Below are positions 8,573 to 15,907 of a DNA stretch of 29,707 nt, piece after piece. The DNA is taken from NCBI GenBank assembly GCA_964386635.1, contig CAYLRO010000031.1, forward strand, positions 1-29,707, read 5' to 3'. Numbering within the stretch: position 1 is the first letter of the stretch; the number at the start of each line of letters is the position of its first letter. The notes below the pieces were generated by a model that saw only the letters and a list, made by a program, of their open reading frames with translations, had not been told where the DNA came from and did no database searches. A program made the position numbers and the translations under genes. The stretch is from Sabulitectum sp964386635. Lineage in GTDB: Bacteria; Fermentibacterota; Fermentibacteria; Fermentibacterales; JCC-6.

Positions 8573-9241
8573 ATGAAAAAGTTATTGTTGGTATTGCTTG
8601 CCGGTTTTCTAATCTCAGGTTGTGGGGATGATGATCCATCAGGACCTGAAACAGGAGGGGAAGACGCCGCTTACTATCCATTGGCGGTAGGGAATCAGTG
8701 GGTATATGAAAGAAATGGATCTCTGAGTGTTGGCGGGATTCAGCTGACAACCATTTATGGCATGAACATCACTGACATAACAGGAACTGTAACACATGAG
8801 AGCGGATTCGAGATGTATGTTCAGGAATACCACATGTCTGACACCCTGGAAACCACAGGTCAGTTCGTTTATCTGGATTCCACATATACCACTTATGTAA
8901 GAGTCACCGATGAGGGATTCTACAGCTATGTGAGTCTTTTCGGTTCTGATTCTGTAAGTGTGGTACCGTTTCCTCTTCAGGTGGGTGCTACCTGGCAGCT
9001 CTCTGAGGATCCGCCGATAACAGCAGAGATTCTCTCACTCACAGAAACCGTATCTGTTCCCGCAGGCACATTCGATAATTGTCTTGAAATGCGTACTGTG
9101 TGGGTTGAGAGTGGCCTTACAGTTGAGAATGTTACAGATTTTGCTCCTAATACCGGAAGAGTAAGGAACGAGTACACACAGACATACGAGAGTTATGTAA
9201 CTACACTTGTGTCTGAACTGGTTTCCAGCTCACTGCAGTAG
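8573..9241 (+). CDS. Lipoprotein of unknown function
   Basis: The ATG at 8573 is preceded by AAGGGAAGGGG and begins MKKLLLVLLAGFLISGCG, a lipoprotein signal with lipobox LISGC, so Cys17 should be lipidated. Acidic residues right after the Cys (GDDDPSG) make a flexible tether. The mature region opens with YYPLAVGNQWVYERNG, a pattern repeated in many FCB and deltaproteobacterial lipoproteins of unknown role, and continues as beta strands with a second turn FPLQVGATWQL; the pair suggests a duplicated beta-barrel or sandwich half. SVPAGTFDNCLEM is another recurring motif of this group. 222 residues; no enzyme motif. It is convergent with the APH-like gene, stops 3 bases apart. Confidence 0.8.
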   Translation: MKKLLLVLLAGFLISGCGDDDPSGPETGGEDAAYYPLAVGNQWVYERNGSLSVGGIQLTTIYGMNITDITGTVTHESGFEMYVQEYHMSDTLETTGQFVYLDSTYTTYVRVTDEGFYSYVSLFGSDSVSVVPFPLQVGATWQLSEDPPITAEILSLTETVSVPAGTFDNCLEMRTVWVESGLTVENVTDFAPNTGRVRNEYTQTYESYVTTLVSELVSSSLQ

Positions 9242-9244
9242 GTA

Positions 9245-10216
9245 TCAGCTGAACCAGTAGTTACAGAGGTCATCCATGGTGCCGGATTGAATCTTTTCAG
9301 GTAATTCCGATATGAACCATTTCATGTTGGAGTACCTGTGGAGAAGCAGCATACGCATTATGCTTTCCGGCGAACCGGCGTAGCTGTATGTATCCAGGAG
9401 TCTTTTGAAAAGCCCCTTTTCCCCTGCACTGATGAACACTCCTGCAGCACAGAGATCGTATTCAGGGATAGCGATCATGGATGGCTCAAAATCGATCAGC
9501 CCTGTGAGAACGGAATTTCCTTCTATTTCCCTGGAGAACAGATGTTCCGGCATTATCTCCGTGTGGCAGATGACCTGCCGGGAGGTGTTCTCCACCGGTT
9601 CAGTTTTTTGGATGTATTCCTCTATCTGGCAGATAAGTCTGTTATCCACTCCGAAAGCATGGTGATTTCGCCTCAGGTGTTTCAGCTGCCTGGCGATGAA
9701 ACTTTCCCATACAGTTTCTCTGTAGGCAACCCGGGATACGGGAATACTGTGAAGCTCCCTGAGCATACAGGCAATCTGTTCAATCAGATGAATCTTATTC
9801 CTCCTGGATTTCGCTCTCCAGCTCTCCTTGAGAGACACATCAGTCAGTTCCTCCATGAGTATGTAAGGGAACTTTTCAAAAACTCCCGTTGCGAACAGTT
9901 CCGGTGTTTTCACCGAGAGCTTTCCTGAGAGAAGCTTAAGGAACTCAGCTTCATTCCTGCAGAACCCTGGTTCTTCAGAGGAAAATATTTTCAGAATCAG
10001 ACCATGACCTGTCCGGTAAAGAATGGTGGATCCCTCGAGAATGCGGGTTCCGCGGAACGGTATGTGGAGGCTCCGGCATATTCTCTCGCACAGGGTTCTG
10101 CAGGCAGTATCATTCTTCATCAGATCAGAGAAATGAGGTGTGATATTCAGTTTTTCCCTCCATGGCAGCTGTATCTCAGAAGATGGTCCAGAGCTTCCAC
10201 CTCTCTTGTTTCCCAT
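9245..10216 (-). CDS. APH/choline-kinase-fold phosphotransferase with altered catalytic loop
   Basis: The protein has the layout of the aminoglycoside-phosphotransferase (APH) fold: ATP-binding Lys76 in LILKIF, Glu89 in NEAEFL, hinge YILMEEL, a catalytic-loop segment VICHTEIMPEHLF and metal-binding segment LIDFEP (Asp242). In ordinary members the loop reads HGDxxxxN; here the base position is Glu220 and the Asn position is His225. Activity is therefore uncertain, and the substrate is unknown. Last gene of the operon that starts at 14869. Its start is uncertain: ATG 10216 overlaps murI by 70 bases with no ribosome binding site, ATG 10120 has none either, while a CTG at 10150 overlapping the murI stop (CTGA) has GGAGGG at normal distance. 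Confidence 0.75.
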   Translation of the reverse strand: MGNKRGGSSGPSSEIQLPWREKLNITPHFSDLMKNDTACRTLCERICRSLHIPFRGTRILEGSTILYRTGHGLILKIFSSEEPGFCRNEAEFLKLLSGKLSVKTPELFATGVFEKFPYILMEELTDVSLKESWRAKSRRNKIHLIEQIACMLRELHSIPVSRVAYRETVWESFIARQLKHLRRNHHAFGVDNRLICQIEEYIQKTEPVENTSRQVICHTEIMPEHLFSREIEGNSVLTGLIDFEPSMIAIPEYDLCAAGVFISAGEKGLFKRLLDTYSYAGSPESIMRMLLLHRYSNMKWFISELPEKIQSGTMDDLCNYWFS

Positions 10217-10944
10217 GCCATATCTGCAGTTGAGAGAAAGTTGAACTCCCCGGGCAGCTCTCCAGTCAGGTGGTGAAGCAGTGCCTTAACCCTTCTGGCA
10301 ACATGCGGTGCAGCACTGACAGTTTTCACGCTCAGCTCTTCTTCGATGAGTCTTGAGATAAGAGGGTAGTGTGTGCATCCAAGGATGAGATGACTGAGGT
10401 TAAGGCCCTGAAGAGGGGCCAGTTCGTTTATCAGCCGGCGGTGAAGTGATTCCGTGAGCCCCTGGGACAAAATATTTTCAGTAATGGTGGCCAGCTCAGG
10501 CATGGGATAGTGGAGGACGATTCCATCCGGGTCAAGCTTGTGTCTCAGATTGATGAATTTGTCTGATCTGCCTGTGAGAACCGTGGTGATCACCGCTGCT
10601 TTTCTGATGTCCGGAAATTGATGCCTGTGATTCAGTATGTTGATGTACGGTTCAACCCCTGCAAAGTGAACGGATGGATGTGTCTCTCTCAGGTCGGCTA
10701 TTGCTGCGGCTGTGGCTGAGTTGCAGGCTACAACTACAAGCTCTGCGCCTCTTTCCAGAAGTATGGAAGTAAGGAGTTCGCTTCTTTCCACTATCTCCCG
10801 GTGGGTTTTGCCTCCGTAGGGAGCAAACTGTTCATCTGAGATGTAGTCTATCTCAATTCCCGGCGTTGTGGCCATTATCTCTCTTAGAATTGAGAATCCG
10901 CCTATTCCCGAATCAAAGAGACCTATCCTGGTTCTTTTTTTCAT
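10147..10944 (-). CDS. murI: Glutamate racemase
   Basis: MurI interconverts L- and D-glutamate, supplying D-Glu for peptidoglycan; it is a cofactor-independent cytoplasmic enzyme using two cysteines. Present are DSGIGG (residues 11-16), FAPYGGKT, VACNSATAAAI with catalytic Cys74 (family usually CNTA/CNSA), and LILGCTHYPL with catalytic Cys190, each in the normal order for a 265-residue protein. The start ATG overlaps the stop of the preceding membrane-protein gene as ATGA, with GAGAGGAG upstream. The stop overlaps the region where the next gene begins. Its place inside an operon with an oxidoreductase and a sugar kinase, rather than with other cell-wall genes, is unusual. Confidence 0.93.
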   Translation of the reverse strand: MKKRTRIGLFDSGIGGFSILREIMATTPGIEIDYISDEQFAPYGGKTHREIVERSELLTSILLERGAELVVVACNSATAAAIADLRETHPSVHFAGVEPYINILNHRHQFPDIRKAAVITTVLTGRSDKFINLRHKLDPDGIVLHYPMPELATITENILSQGLTESLHRRLINELAPLQGLNLSHLILGCTHYPLISRLIEEELSVKTVSAAPHVARRVKALLHHLTGELPGEFNFLSTADMAWETREVEALDHLLRYSCHGGKN

Positions 10945-11462
10945 TGAGAGGAGTATTTCTGTTGTGTCATTTCTTCATTCACTGTAAGAGAAGTAAGAGT
11001 GGAAAGCTCGTTTGCAAGCTGTCTGAGCTGCATTGTATCCTTTGCATACATCACAATGTATCTGCTGTTGTCCCGCTTTAAAAGGCAGAGTATGGAAGCT
11101 TTGCCGTGTACAGTATTTATAACTATTTCTTTAAGATCTGTGACCTGAACCGTTGTTCTGTTTCCGCCGGGCTTGCGGAAGATCACCGATCCGGTCATCT
11201 GGTCCACTGCTATTCCCGAACCGAATCCTGCCTTCCTGATGCCCAGGGTTATAATATTGCTGAACAGTACTATGCATCCGCCGATTATCAGGGGAGTTCT
11301 ATCGGTAGAACCCTTTGCTCCCACGGGAGAGAAGTAGAACAAGCCAGCAATTATTGCAAGGGGTATCAGTGTAACAACGAACCTTAGAACAGGGCTTCTG
11401 GCTCCTGGTCCACTTATCGGTTTTGCTTGGAATCTGCCGTTCTTTTCCTTGAAAAACTCCAT
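10941..11462 (-). CDS. Small membrane protein with two TM helices and a PH-like domain
   Basis: ATG 11462 has an AGGGGG element 8 bases upstream and is preferred to GTG 11468, which would lie only 2 bases from it. The 173-residue protein has two closely spaced hydrophobic helices (FVVTLIPLAIIAGLFYF and IIGGCIVLFSNIITLGI) and then a cytoplasmic-looking beta-rich domain of ~90 residues: GIAVDQMTGSVIFRK, TVQVTDLKEIVI, DNSRYIVMYAKD, and a final helix LRQLANELSTLTSL. That is the strand and helix order of bacterial PH-like (bPH) domains; this assignment is inferred. Short spacing to the kinase gene (15 bases) and ATGA overlap with murI put it firmly inside the operon. Function unknown. Confidence 0.75.
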   Translation of the reverse strand: MEFFKEKNGRFQAKPISGPGARSPVLRFVVTLIPLAIIAGLFYFSPVGAKGSTDRTPLIIGGCIVLFSNIITLGIRKAGFGSGIAVDQMTGSVIFRKPGGNRTTVQVTDLKEIVINTVHGKASILCLLKRDNSRYIVMYAKDTMQLRQLANELSTLTSLTVNEEMTQQKYSSQ

Positions 11463-11477
11463 TATCACATCCCCCTG

Positions 11478-12515
11478 TTATAATGTGAGCGAGTAGCAGA
11501 TGTACCTGTTCCCATCCTCAAGAATATTCTTAAGTTTTTCCTTTTCCTCCAGTCCTTTGCATATGAACTGGGCAGTTCCGTCTCCCTGAGAGCCTACTCC
11601 CTTGCCTCCCCAGGTCAGTCCTGAATTCTCTCCGATTTCAAGAACTTCGTGCAGAACAGGAGCTGACAGCTCGCGGGGGCTGCAGGGAGCCACCATGGAG
11701 TCAAAAACTTCCTGAGCCCGGGTCATTATTCTTCCCAGTTCTTCCCCGCTGCTGATTTCCAGAGCATGAATTGCTTTCTCTACGATTATGTGGTTTTCCT
11801 GCCCAAGTGCTCTTCTTATGTCTTTGTTCCCCTGTTTGAATGCCTGATTCAGATCGTGAAGAATCTTTCTGGTGTTTTTCCGGCTCTGGAGATCAACAAT
11901 GAGAACATGAATGGTTCCAGTGTGTTTTACTTTCCTTATCTCCATCTTCCTGCCATTGAAGGAAAGAAGCACCGGATCTCCACCAAGGGCACAGGCCTGA
12001 TCCATCCTGCCGCAGTTTGAACCTGTGAGGATCTCTCCTCTGCAGGCCAGATCCATTTCCTCCAGAACGGGCATATTCAATTCATGAACCTGGTTGAAAG
12101 CCCGGGCAGTGGCTACGCAGACTGCTGCCGAGGACGAAAGACCTTTTTTGAGAGGAAGTGTTCTTCTGAAAATCTTCAACCTGATTCCGCAGTTCGGATG
12201 GTTTTCAAGGATGAGAGAAGCTGTTCCTGATGCATACCCGTGAAAGTTCCCAGGTTCGCCTGCAGCATTCAGAGCCGCTCTGCTGTTCTCATAGTGCACT
12301 TCTTCAGAGAGAGAACCGTTCTCCATGATCTGAGAGATTGAAAACCCTGAAGGTATTTTCCTGGCTTCTGCGAAGATCCCCTGATCAGTTCCTGCAACAA
12401 TGCAAAGCCCTTCCATAACTGAAGCATCCTCCTGGCGGTACTCTCCTGCCCAGTCAGAGTGCTCTCCGAAAAGACACAGTCTTCCAGGAACAAAGAAGCT
12501 GACTGATTTATTCAA
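11478..12515 (-). CDS. GHMP-family sugar kinase (galactokinase-like)
   Basis: GHMP kinases transfer the ATP gamma-phosphate to a small sugar or isoprenoid alcohol. All three family motifs are visible: FVPGRLCLFGEHSDWAG (residues 8-24; galactokinase signature is GRxNLIGEHTDY), the ATP loop LPLKKGLSSSAAV (120-132), and GGKGVGSQGDG near residue 306. SNCGRMDQ (166-173) matches the galactokinase GxxCGxMDQ, so Asp172 is the likely base. At 345 residues it is shorter than typical galactokinases (~380-400), so the sugar cannot be named; galactose, arabinose, fucose or a heptose are all possible. Translation appears to start at TTG 12515, overlapping the end of the oxidoreductase gene by 8 bases, suggesting coupling. 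Confidence 0.85.
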   Translation of the reverse strand: MNKSVSFFVPGRLCLFGEHSDWAGEYRQEDASVMEGLCIVAGTDQGIFAEARKIPSGFSISQIMENGSLSEEVHYENSRAALNAAGEPGNFHGYASGTASLILENHPNCGIRLKIFRRTLPLKKGLSSSAAVCVATARAFNQVHELNMPVLEEMDLACRGEILTGSNCGRMDQACALGGDPVLLSFNGRKMEIRKVKHTGTIHVLIVDLQSRKNTRKILHDLNQAFKQGNKDIRRALGQENHIIVEKAIHALEISSGEELGRIMTRAQEVFDSMVAPCSPRELSAPVLHEVLEIGENSGLTWGGKGVGSQGDGTAQFICKGLEEKEKLKNILEDGNRYICYSLTL

Positions 12516-14463
12516 GCTCTTCCGCCTCTTTCTTCAGTCCGAATCTCTCCAGAGTTGCCTTCTCAGGTGTTCCGGTTTCTTCATTCCACCCTCTGAGCCT
12601 GTAGTATTCACTGAGAATTTTTTTAAACTCACCTTTATCCATTGACTGCTTCCTGCCTGTCAGGGGATTTGTGAGATACTCTTCTTCCTGAAAATAAGGG
12701 ATTACTGACTCATCATCTTTCCTGGAGCGGTTGAAGTTTCTCACAAGCATGGAACGTTCCAGCTGAATAACTCTCTCAGATGCAAACTCCATGTCCCTGT
12801 CAGACCAGTCAATTCCAGTGCAGGCGTTGAACATCCGCCGTTCGAATGAAGGACCGTCAATTCCCTCTGCCATTGCGAAGTTGTCAGGGGTTTTCCTGGA
12901 GTAGATTCTGGGGAAAACCTGATCTCCCACAGTAAGGGAATCCTTCATGACAGATCTCTGGCCGTGCCACCAGGCTGGAAAAGCTTTATGGGAATATCCA
13001 CCCAGGGGGTCTGCGGACTTTTCAGTTCCATAGATCCTGGCTGACACCTGTTTTATCCTCTCCCACTCAAGACCGTGTTCCGGTGAACAGATTTTGCTCC
13101 ATCCCATGATGTTCTGGGCATATCCATGTGCACTGGATATGGGATCTCTTGTATCCACCGCCCACTGAACTGCGCTGACAAGCCAGTAAGGGAAAAATAC
13201 GTAATTGATTCTGTCCCCGTGACCATCCCAGTGGCCTGCATAACCCCATGCAGGGAACAATTTCCTGATCTGTCTTCTGCCGATTCCCAGGTTTTCGCTT
13301 GCCCTGACAGTTCCCTCTGACAGTGCTGACCGGAATTCACCTTCTCGAAAAGCTATGCCTCTTAAAACAAAGTCCCAGAAAGCTGGATCGCTGAGGTTGA
13401 TCTTCATGCCGTCAATTTCCGATAGTTCGCCTTCATCATTCAGTGCTCTGAGCCAGGGCATGAGGCCTATCAGTATCTCCCAGTGGTTTAACCCCAGGTC
13501 GTTTGCCAGTCTTCCTATCTCAAATCCTGCTTCAAACCCCAGGTCCCAGTTGTAGAAACTGCCCTCAAAACCGGGAAAGAGCCCGGCGACACAGTCAACC
13601 TGACCGGAGAACACCTTTCCACGCTGCAGTACTGCCGGTACAGTTGTGTAGAATCTGGCGTCATAACACCTGACGGCACATCCCTGTGTGCATGCCTGAT
13701 ATCTCTGGCCGTATTTTCTGACCTTCTCAGGGTCCAGCTCAGGCTCGTGAGGCCAGCCATGGGAACCGTGTGCTTCCATTCTCACAAGCCTGCAGATGTG
13801 AGCAAACTGATCAGGGTTGGAAATATCCAGTGGAAGGGTTCCCCGGACAGCAATTGCCTTAAGGTTTTTGGACCCCATAACGGCACCATACCCGCCCTGT
13901 CCTGAAGCACTTTCTGTTTCAGTGGCAGCAATGGCGATTCGAACCAGATTTTCCCCTGCAGGGCCTGTGGCAAACACTCTCCACTCTCTGCCAAGGCGAT
14001 TCATCAGGGTTTTCTGCGTGTCGTAGATGCCAAGCCCCCACAGATCCCGGGCAGGAACGATTCTGCACTGCCGGTTATGTATTTCCAGATAAACCGGCTC
14101 AGTTGCTCTTCCGGTTATTATCAAACCGTCAAATCCTGCATGTTTCAGTTCAGGGCCCCAGTGTCCACCGAAGGAAGATCTAGAGTACCACTCAACAGGA
14201 TGACCCTGGGCCGATATACCGCAGACAGTTGTCCGGCCGGAGAACGGGGCAGCTGTTCCGGTAAGAGGGCCTGTGATTATCATCAGAGGATTGCCGGGAT
14301 CAAATGCTCCTGTACCCGGTGGAATCTCATCCCAGGCTATTCTGGCAGCGGTTGCTCTGCCGCCGTACCATTCCGGAAGAAATTCCATAGTGGGCTGCTG
14401 CTCAGTCCTGCGTGTTGTGAGATTGATGCGTAGCAGTTTTCCCGAATATCCCCCTGGTTTCAT
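12508..14463 (-). CDS. Aldehyde:ferredoxin oxidoreductase family protein (W/Mo-bis-pyranopterin)
   Basis: AOR-family enzymes oxidise aldehydes (or catalyse related low-potential reactions) at a tungsten or molybdenum bis-pyranopterin with a nearby [4Fe-4S] cluster. The 651-residue product has the full family layout: N-terminal GGYSGKLLRINL, FSGRTTVCGISAQG and SFGGHWGPELKHAGFDGLIITG, the pterin-binding GGYGAVMGSKNLKAI (190-204), and C-terminal TGIDWSDRDM, ASERVIQLER and RNFNRSRKDDESVIP. The cluster cysteines are unusual: Cys258-x3-Cys262-x3-Cys266 instead of the usual C-x2-C-x3-C, and where relatives read DSLxxCD the protein has DSLTVGD (Gly513), so the fourth Cys is absent. ATG has GAGGG 6 bases upstream and lies 1 base after the stop of the polyferredoxin gene, its likely electron partner. 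Confidence 0.9.
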   Translation of the reverse strand: MKPGGYSGKLLRINLTTRRTEQQPTMEFLPEWYGGRATAARIAWDEIPPGTGAFDPGNPLMIITGPLTGTAAPFSGRTTVCGISAQGHPVEWYSRSSFGGHWGPELKHAGFDGLIITGRATEPVYLEIHNRQCRIVPARDLWGLGIYDTQKTLMNRLGREWRVFATGPAGENLVRIAIAATETESASGQGGYGAVMGSKNLKAIAVRGTLPLDISNPDQFAHICRLVRMEAHGSHGWPHEPELDPEKVRKYGQRYQACTQGCAVRCYDARFYTTVPAVLQRGKVFSGQVDCVAGLFPGFEGSFYNWDLGFEAGFEIGRLANDLGLNHWEILIGLMPWLRALNDEGELSEIDGMKINLSDPAFWDFVLRGIAFREGEFRSALSEGTVRASENLGIGRRQIRKLFPAWGYAGHWDGHGDRINYVFFPYWLVSAVQWAVDTRDPISSAHGYAQNIMGWSKICSPEHGLEWERIKQVSARIYGTEKSADPLGGYSHKAFPAWWHGQRSVMKDSLTVGDQVFPRIYSRKTPDNFAMAEGIDGPSFERRMFNACTGIDWSDRDMEFASERVIQLERSMLVRNFNRSRKDDESVIPYFQEEEYLTNPLTGRKQSMDKGEFKKILSEYYRLRGWNEETGTPEKATLERFGLKKEAEELE

Positions 14464-14464
14464 G

Positions 14465-14869
14465 CTATTCCCTCAATTCGATAACGTTGAACAGGCACGC
14501 TTCAACACAGGCAGGTTTGCCGTTGCAGAGATCGCATTTAATGGCATGGTCAACATACGGACTAAGGAAGACTGCATGAAAAGGGCATGCTTCGACACAT
14601 GCACCGCATGAGATGCACAGTTTTCCGTTTATCACAGGAATACCTGTGACAGGATCAGGCTGGATGGCGTTTTCAGCACATGCCGCAGCGCATGCGGGAT
14701 CAGAACACTGCCTGCAGTAAATGTGCGAATGCATGCCTCCGAAAGGATCCAGAAGTACTTTTATCGCAGATTCTGACGGAGCCTGTCTTTTGAAGTGAAC
14801 AAGGGCACAGACAGTCTGGCAGTTCATGCAGCCGGTGCACTTTGCTGAGTCAATATAGAGTTTTGCCAC
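14465..14869 (-). CDS. Polyferredoxin (four [4Fe-4S]) electron-transfer subunit
   Basis: This 134-residue DmsB/HycB-type iron-sulfur protein carries four cysteine groups: CTGCMNCQTVC, CRQCSDPACAAAC, CISCGACVEAC and CDLCNGKPACVEAC, enough for four [4Fe-4S] clusters in the usual pairing of first with fourth and second with third. No signal peptide, so it acts in the cytoplasm. GTG start with AAGGGA 5 bases upstream. Directly upstream of the AOR-family gene (1-base gap), it most likely carries electrons to or from that enzyme, as the AorB-type subunits do in bacterial AOR complexes; no NAD(P)H-binding third subunit is present here. It is the first gene of the six-gene operon. Confidence 0.92.
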   Translation of the reverse strand: MAKLYIDSAKCTGCMNCQTVCALVHFKRQAPSESAIKVLLDPFGGMHSHIYCRQCSDPACAAACAENAIQPDPVTGIPVINGKLCISCGACVEACPFHAVFLSPYVDHAIKCDLCNGKPACVEACLFNVIELRE

Positions 14870-14897
14870 TTAGTCCCTTCTGCAGCCCAATAACCTC

Positions 14898-14926
14898 ACA
14901 ATGCCCTGCGTTTCCGTTGCTGTCAA
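14898..14926 (-). promoter_or_regulatory. Probable promoter of the polyferredoxin-AOR operon
   Basis: On the minus strand a perfect TTGACA (14926-14921) is followed after exactly 17 bases by CATTGT (14903-14898, weak -10), 29 bases before the GTG start at 14869. Confidence 0.45.
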
Positions 14927-14931
14927 GTTGC

Positions 14932-14960
14932 TTGTGTCTATCATTTCAATAGGGTATTAT
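14932..14960 (+). promoter_or_regulatory. Possible promoter of the sulfotransferase gene
   Basis: TTGTGT (14932-14937), 17-base spacer, TATTAT (14955-14960), ending 20 bases before the ATG at 14981. The -10 is good and the -35 poor. It lies back to back with the promoter candidate of the divergent operon, only 5 bases away. Confidence 0.35.
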
Positions 14961-14980
14961 TCACCCTTGTCAGGAGGCTT

Positions 14981-15907
14981 ATGAAACCAATACTTGTTAC
15001 CGGAGGCAACAGAACAGGAACCACCTGGGTGGGGAAAATGCTCTCCCTGGCGGAGGAGACATTTTTCGTGTGGGAGCCATTCAATCAGGAGTATCCACTT
15101 CCGATTCTGGGTCATCCTCTGAAGCATCACTACAGAATGATTCTTCCGGAGGAAACCGGCAGGGTAAGAAGATTTATAAAAGCAAAGGCATTCAGCGAAC
15201 TGATCTGTTCAGTAAAGGGGGGGCACACCCTGAAAAAAAAGGCTGCCAAACTTCACGGTCTGTTCACCGCTGTTTTCAACTACTCTTCAGGAAAAACAGC
15301 TCCACTTTTCAAAGATCCCATTGCCCTCATGTCCGCTGAGTGGATGGAAACCGAGTTTCAGGCACAGGTTGTTGTAATGGTCAGACATCCTGGAGCGTAT
15401 GTGAACAGTATTAAAAGACTTGACTGGGCCACGAACATGGAGGAATTTGCCCAGCAGCCTCAGCTTATGGCAACACTGCCGGAATCTCTCCAGAAGGAGA
15501 TACACAGAAGAATAGCCTCAAGGAAGAAACCCACCGGCTATGTTCTTGAGGAAGCAGCTCTCTGCTGGAAAGTATTCTACCAGGTTGTAAATCAGTATTC
15601 GAAAAAGCATCCTGACTGGATTCTGGTCCGCCATGAGGATCTCAGCCTTAACTATCATGAAGAATTCAAAAAGCTGTATGCGTCTCTGGGGCTTACCTGG
15701 ACCGGCAGCATTCAGGAGAAGATCGAACAGTCCTGCAGCCCCCGGAACAAGATTGTTCAGGGAGAAATCTGTCATGCTTCCAGGCAGAACTCGGCAGCGG
15801 TTACCAGGGTCTGGAAAACTGCTCTCAGTAAGGCTGAACAGACAACTGTCCGCAGAATTACCGAGCCGGTATCCCAGTATTTCTATGATAATTCAAGCTG
15901 GGAGTGA
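14981..15907 (+). CDS. Sulfotransferase family protein
   Basis: Sulfotransferases move the sulfuryl group from PAPS to an alcohol or amine, often on carbohydrate or lipid. The 5'-phosphosulfate loop is clear at residues 8-21 (GGNRTGTTWVGKML), and the 3'-phosphate-binding strand and helix at VVVMVRHPGAYVNSIKRL, with Arg and Ser in the expected places. Further C-terminal, WILVRHEDLSLNYHEEFKKLY and AVTRVWKTALSKAE are typical of bacterial Sulfotransfer family members. Length 308 is normal. ATG follows CAGGAGG. It overlaps the YgjP-like gene by 23 bases. A G7 tract (15217-15223) and an A8 tract (15233-15240) lie within the coding region. Substrate unknown; surface glycans are a reasonable guess. 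Confidence 0.88.
   Translation: MKPILVTGGNRTGTTWVGKMLSLAEETFFVWEPFNQEYPLPILGHPLKHHYRMILPEETGRVRRFIKAKAFSELICSVKGGHTLKKKAAKLHGLFTAVFNYSSGKTAPLFKDPIALMSAEWMETEFQAQVVVMVRHPGAYVNSIKRLDWATNMEEFAQQPQLMATLPESLQKEIHRRIASRKKPTGYVLEEAALCWKVFYQVVNQYSKKHPDWILVRHEDLSLNYHEEFKKLYASLGLTWTGSIQEKIEQSCSPRNKIVQGEICHASRQNSAAVTRVWKTALSKAEQTTVRRITEPVSQYFYDNSSWE

Noticed and set aside
9218..9228. Small hairpin CTGG-TTT-CCAG at the end of the lipoprotein gene
   Set aside because: Only 4 bp and inside coding sequence; no terminator was found between the convergent stops at 9241 and 9245.
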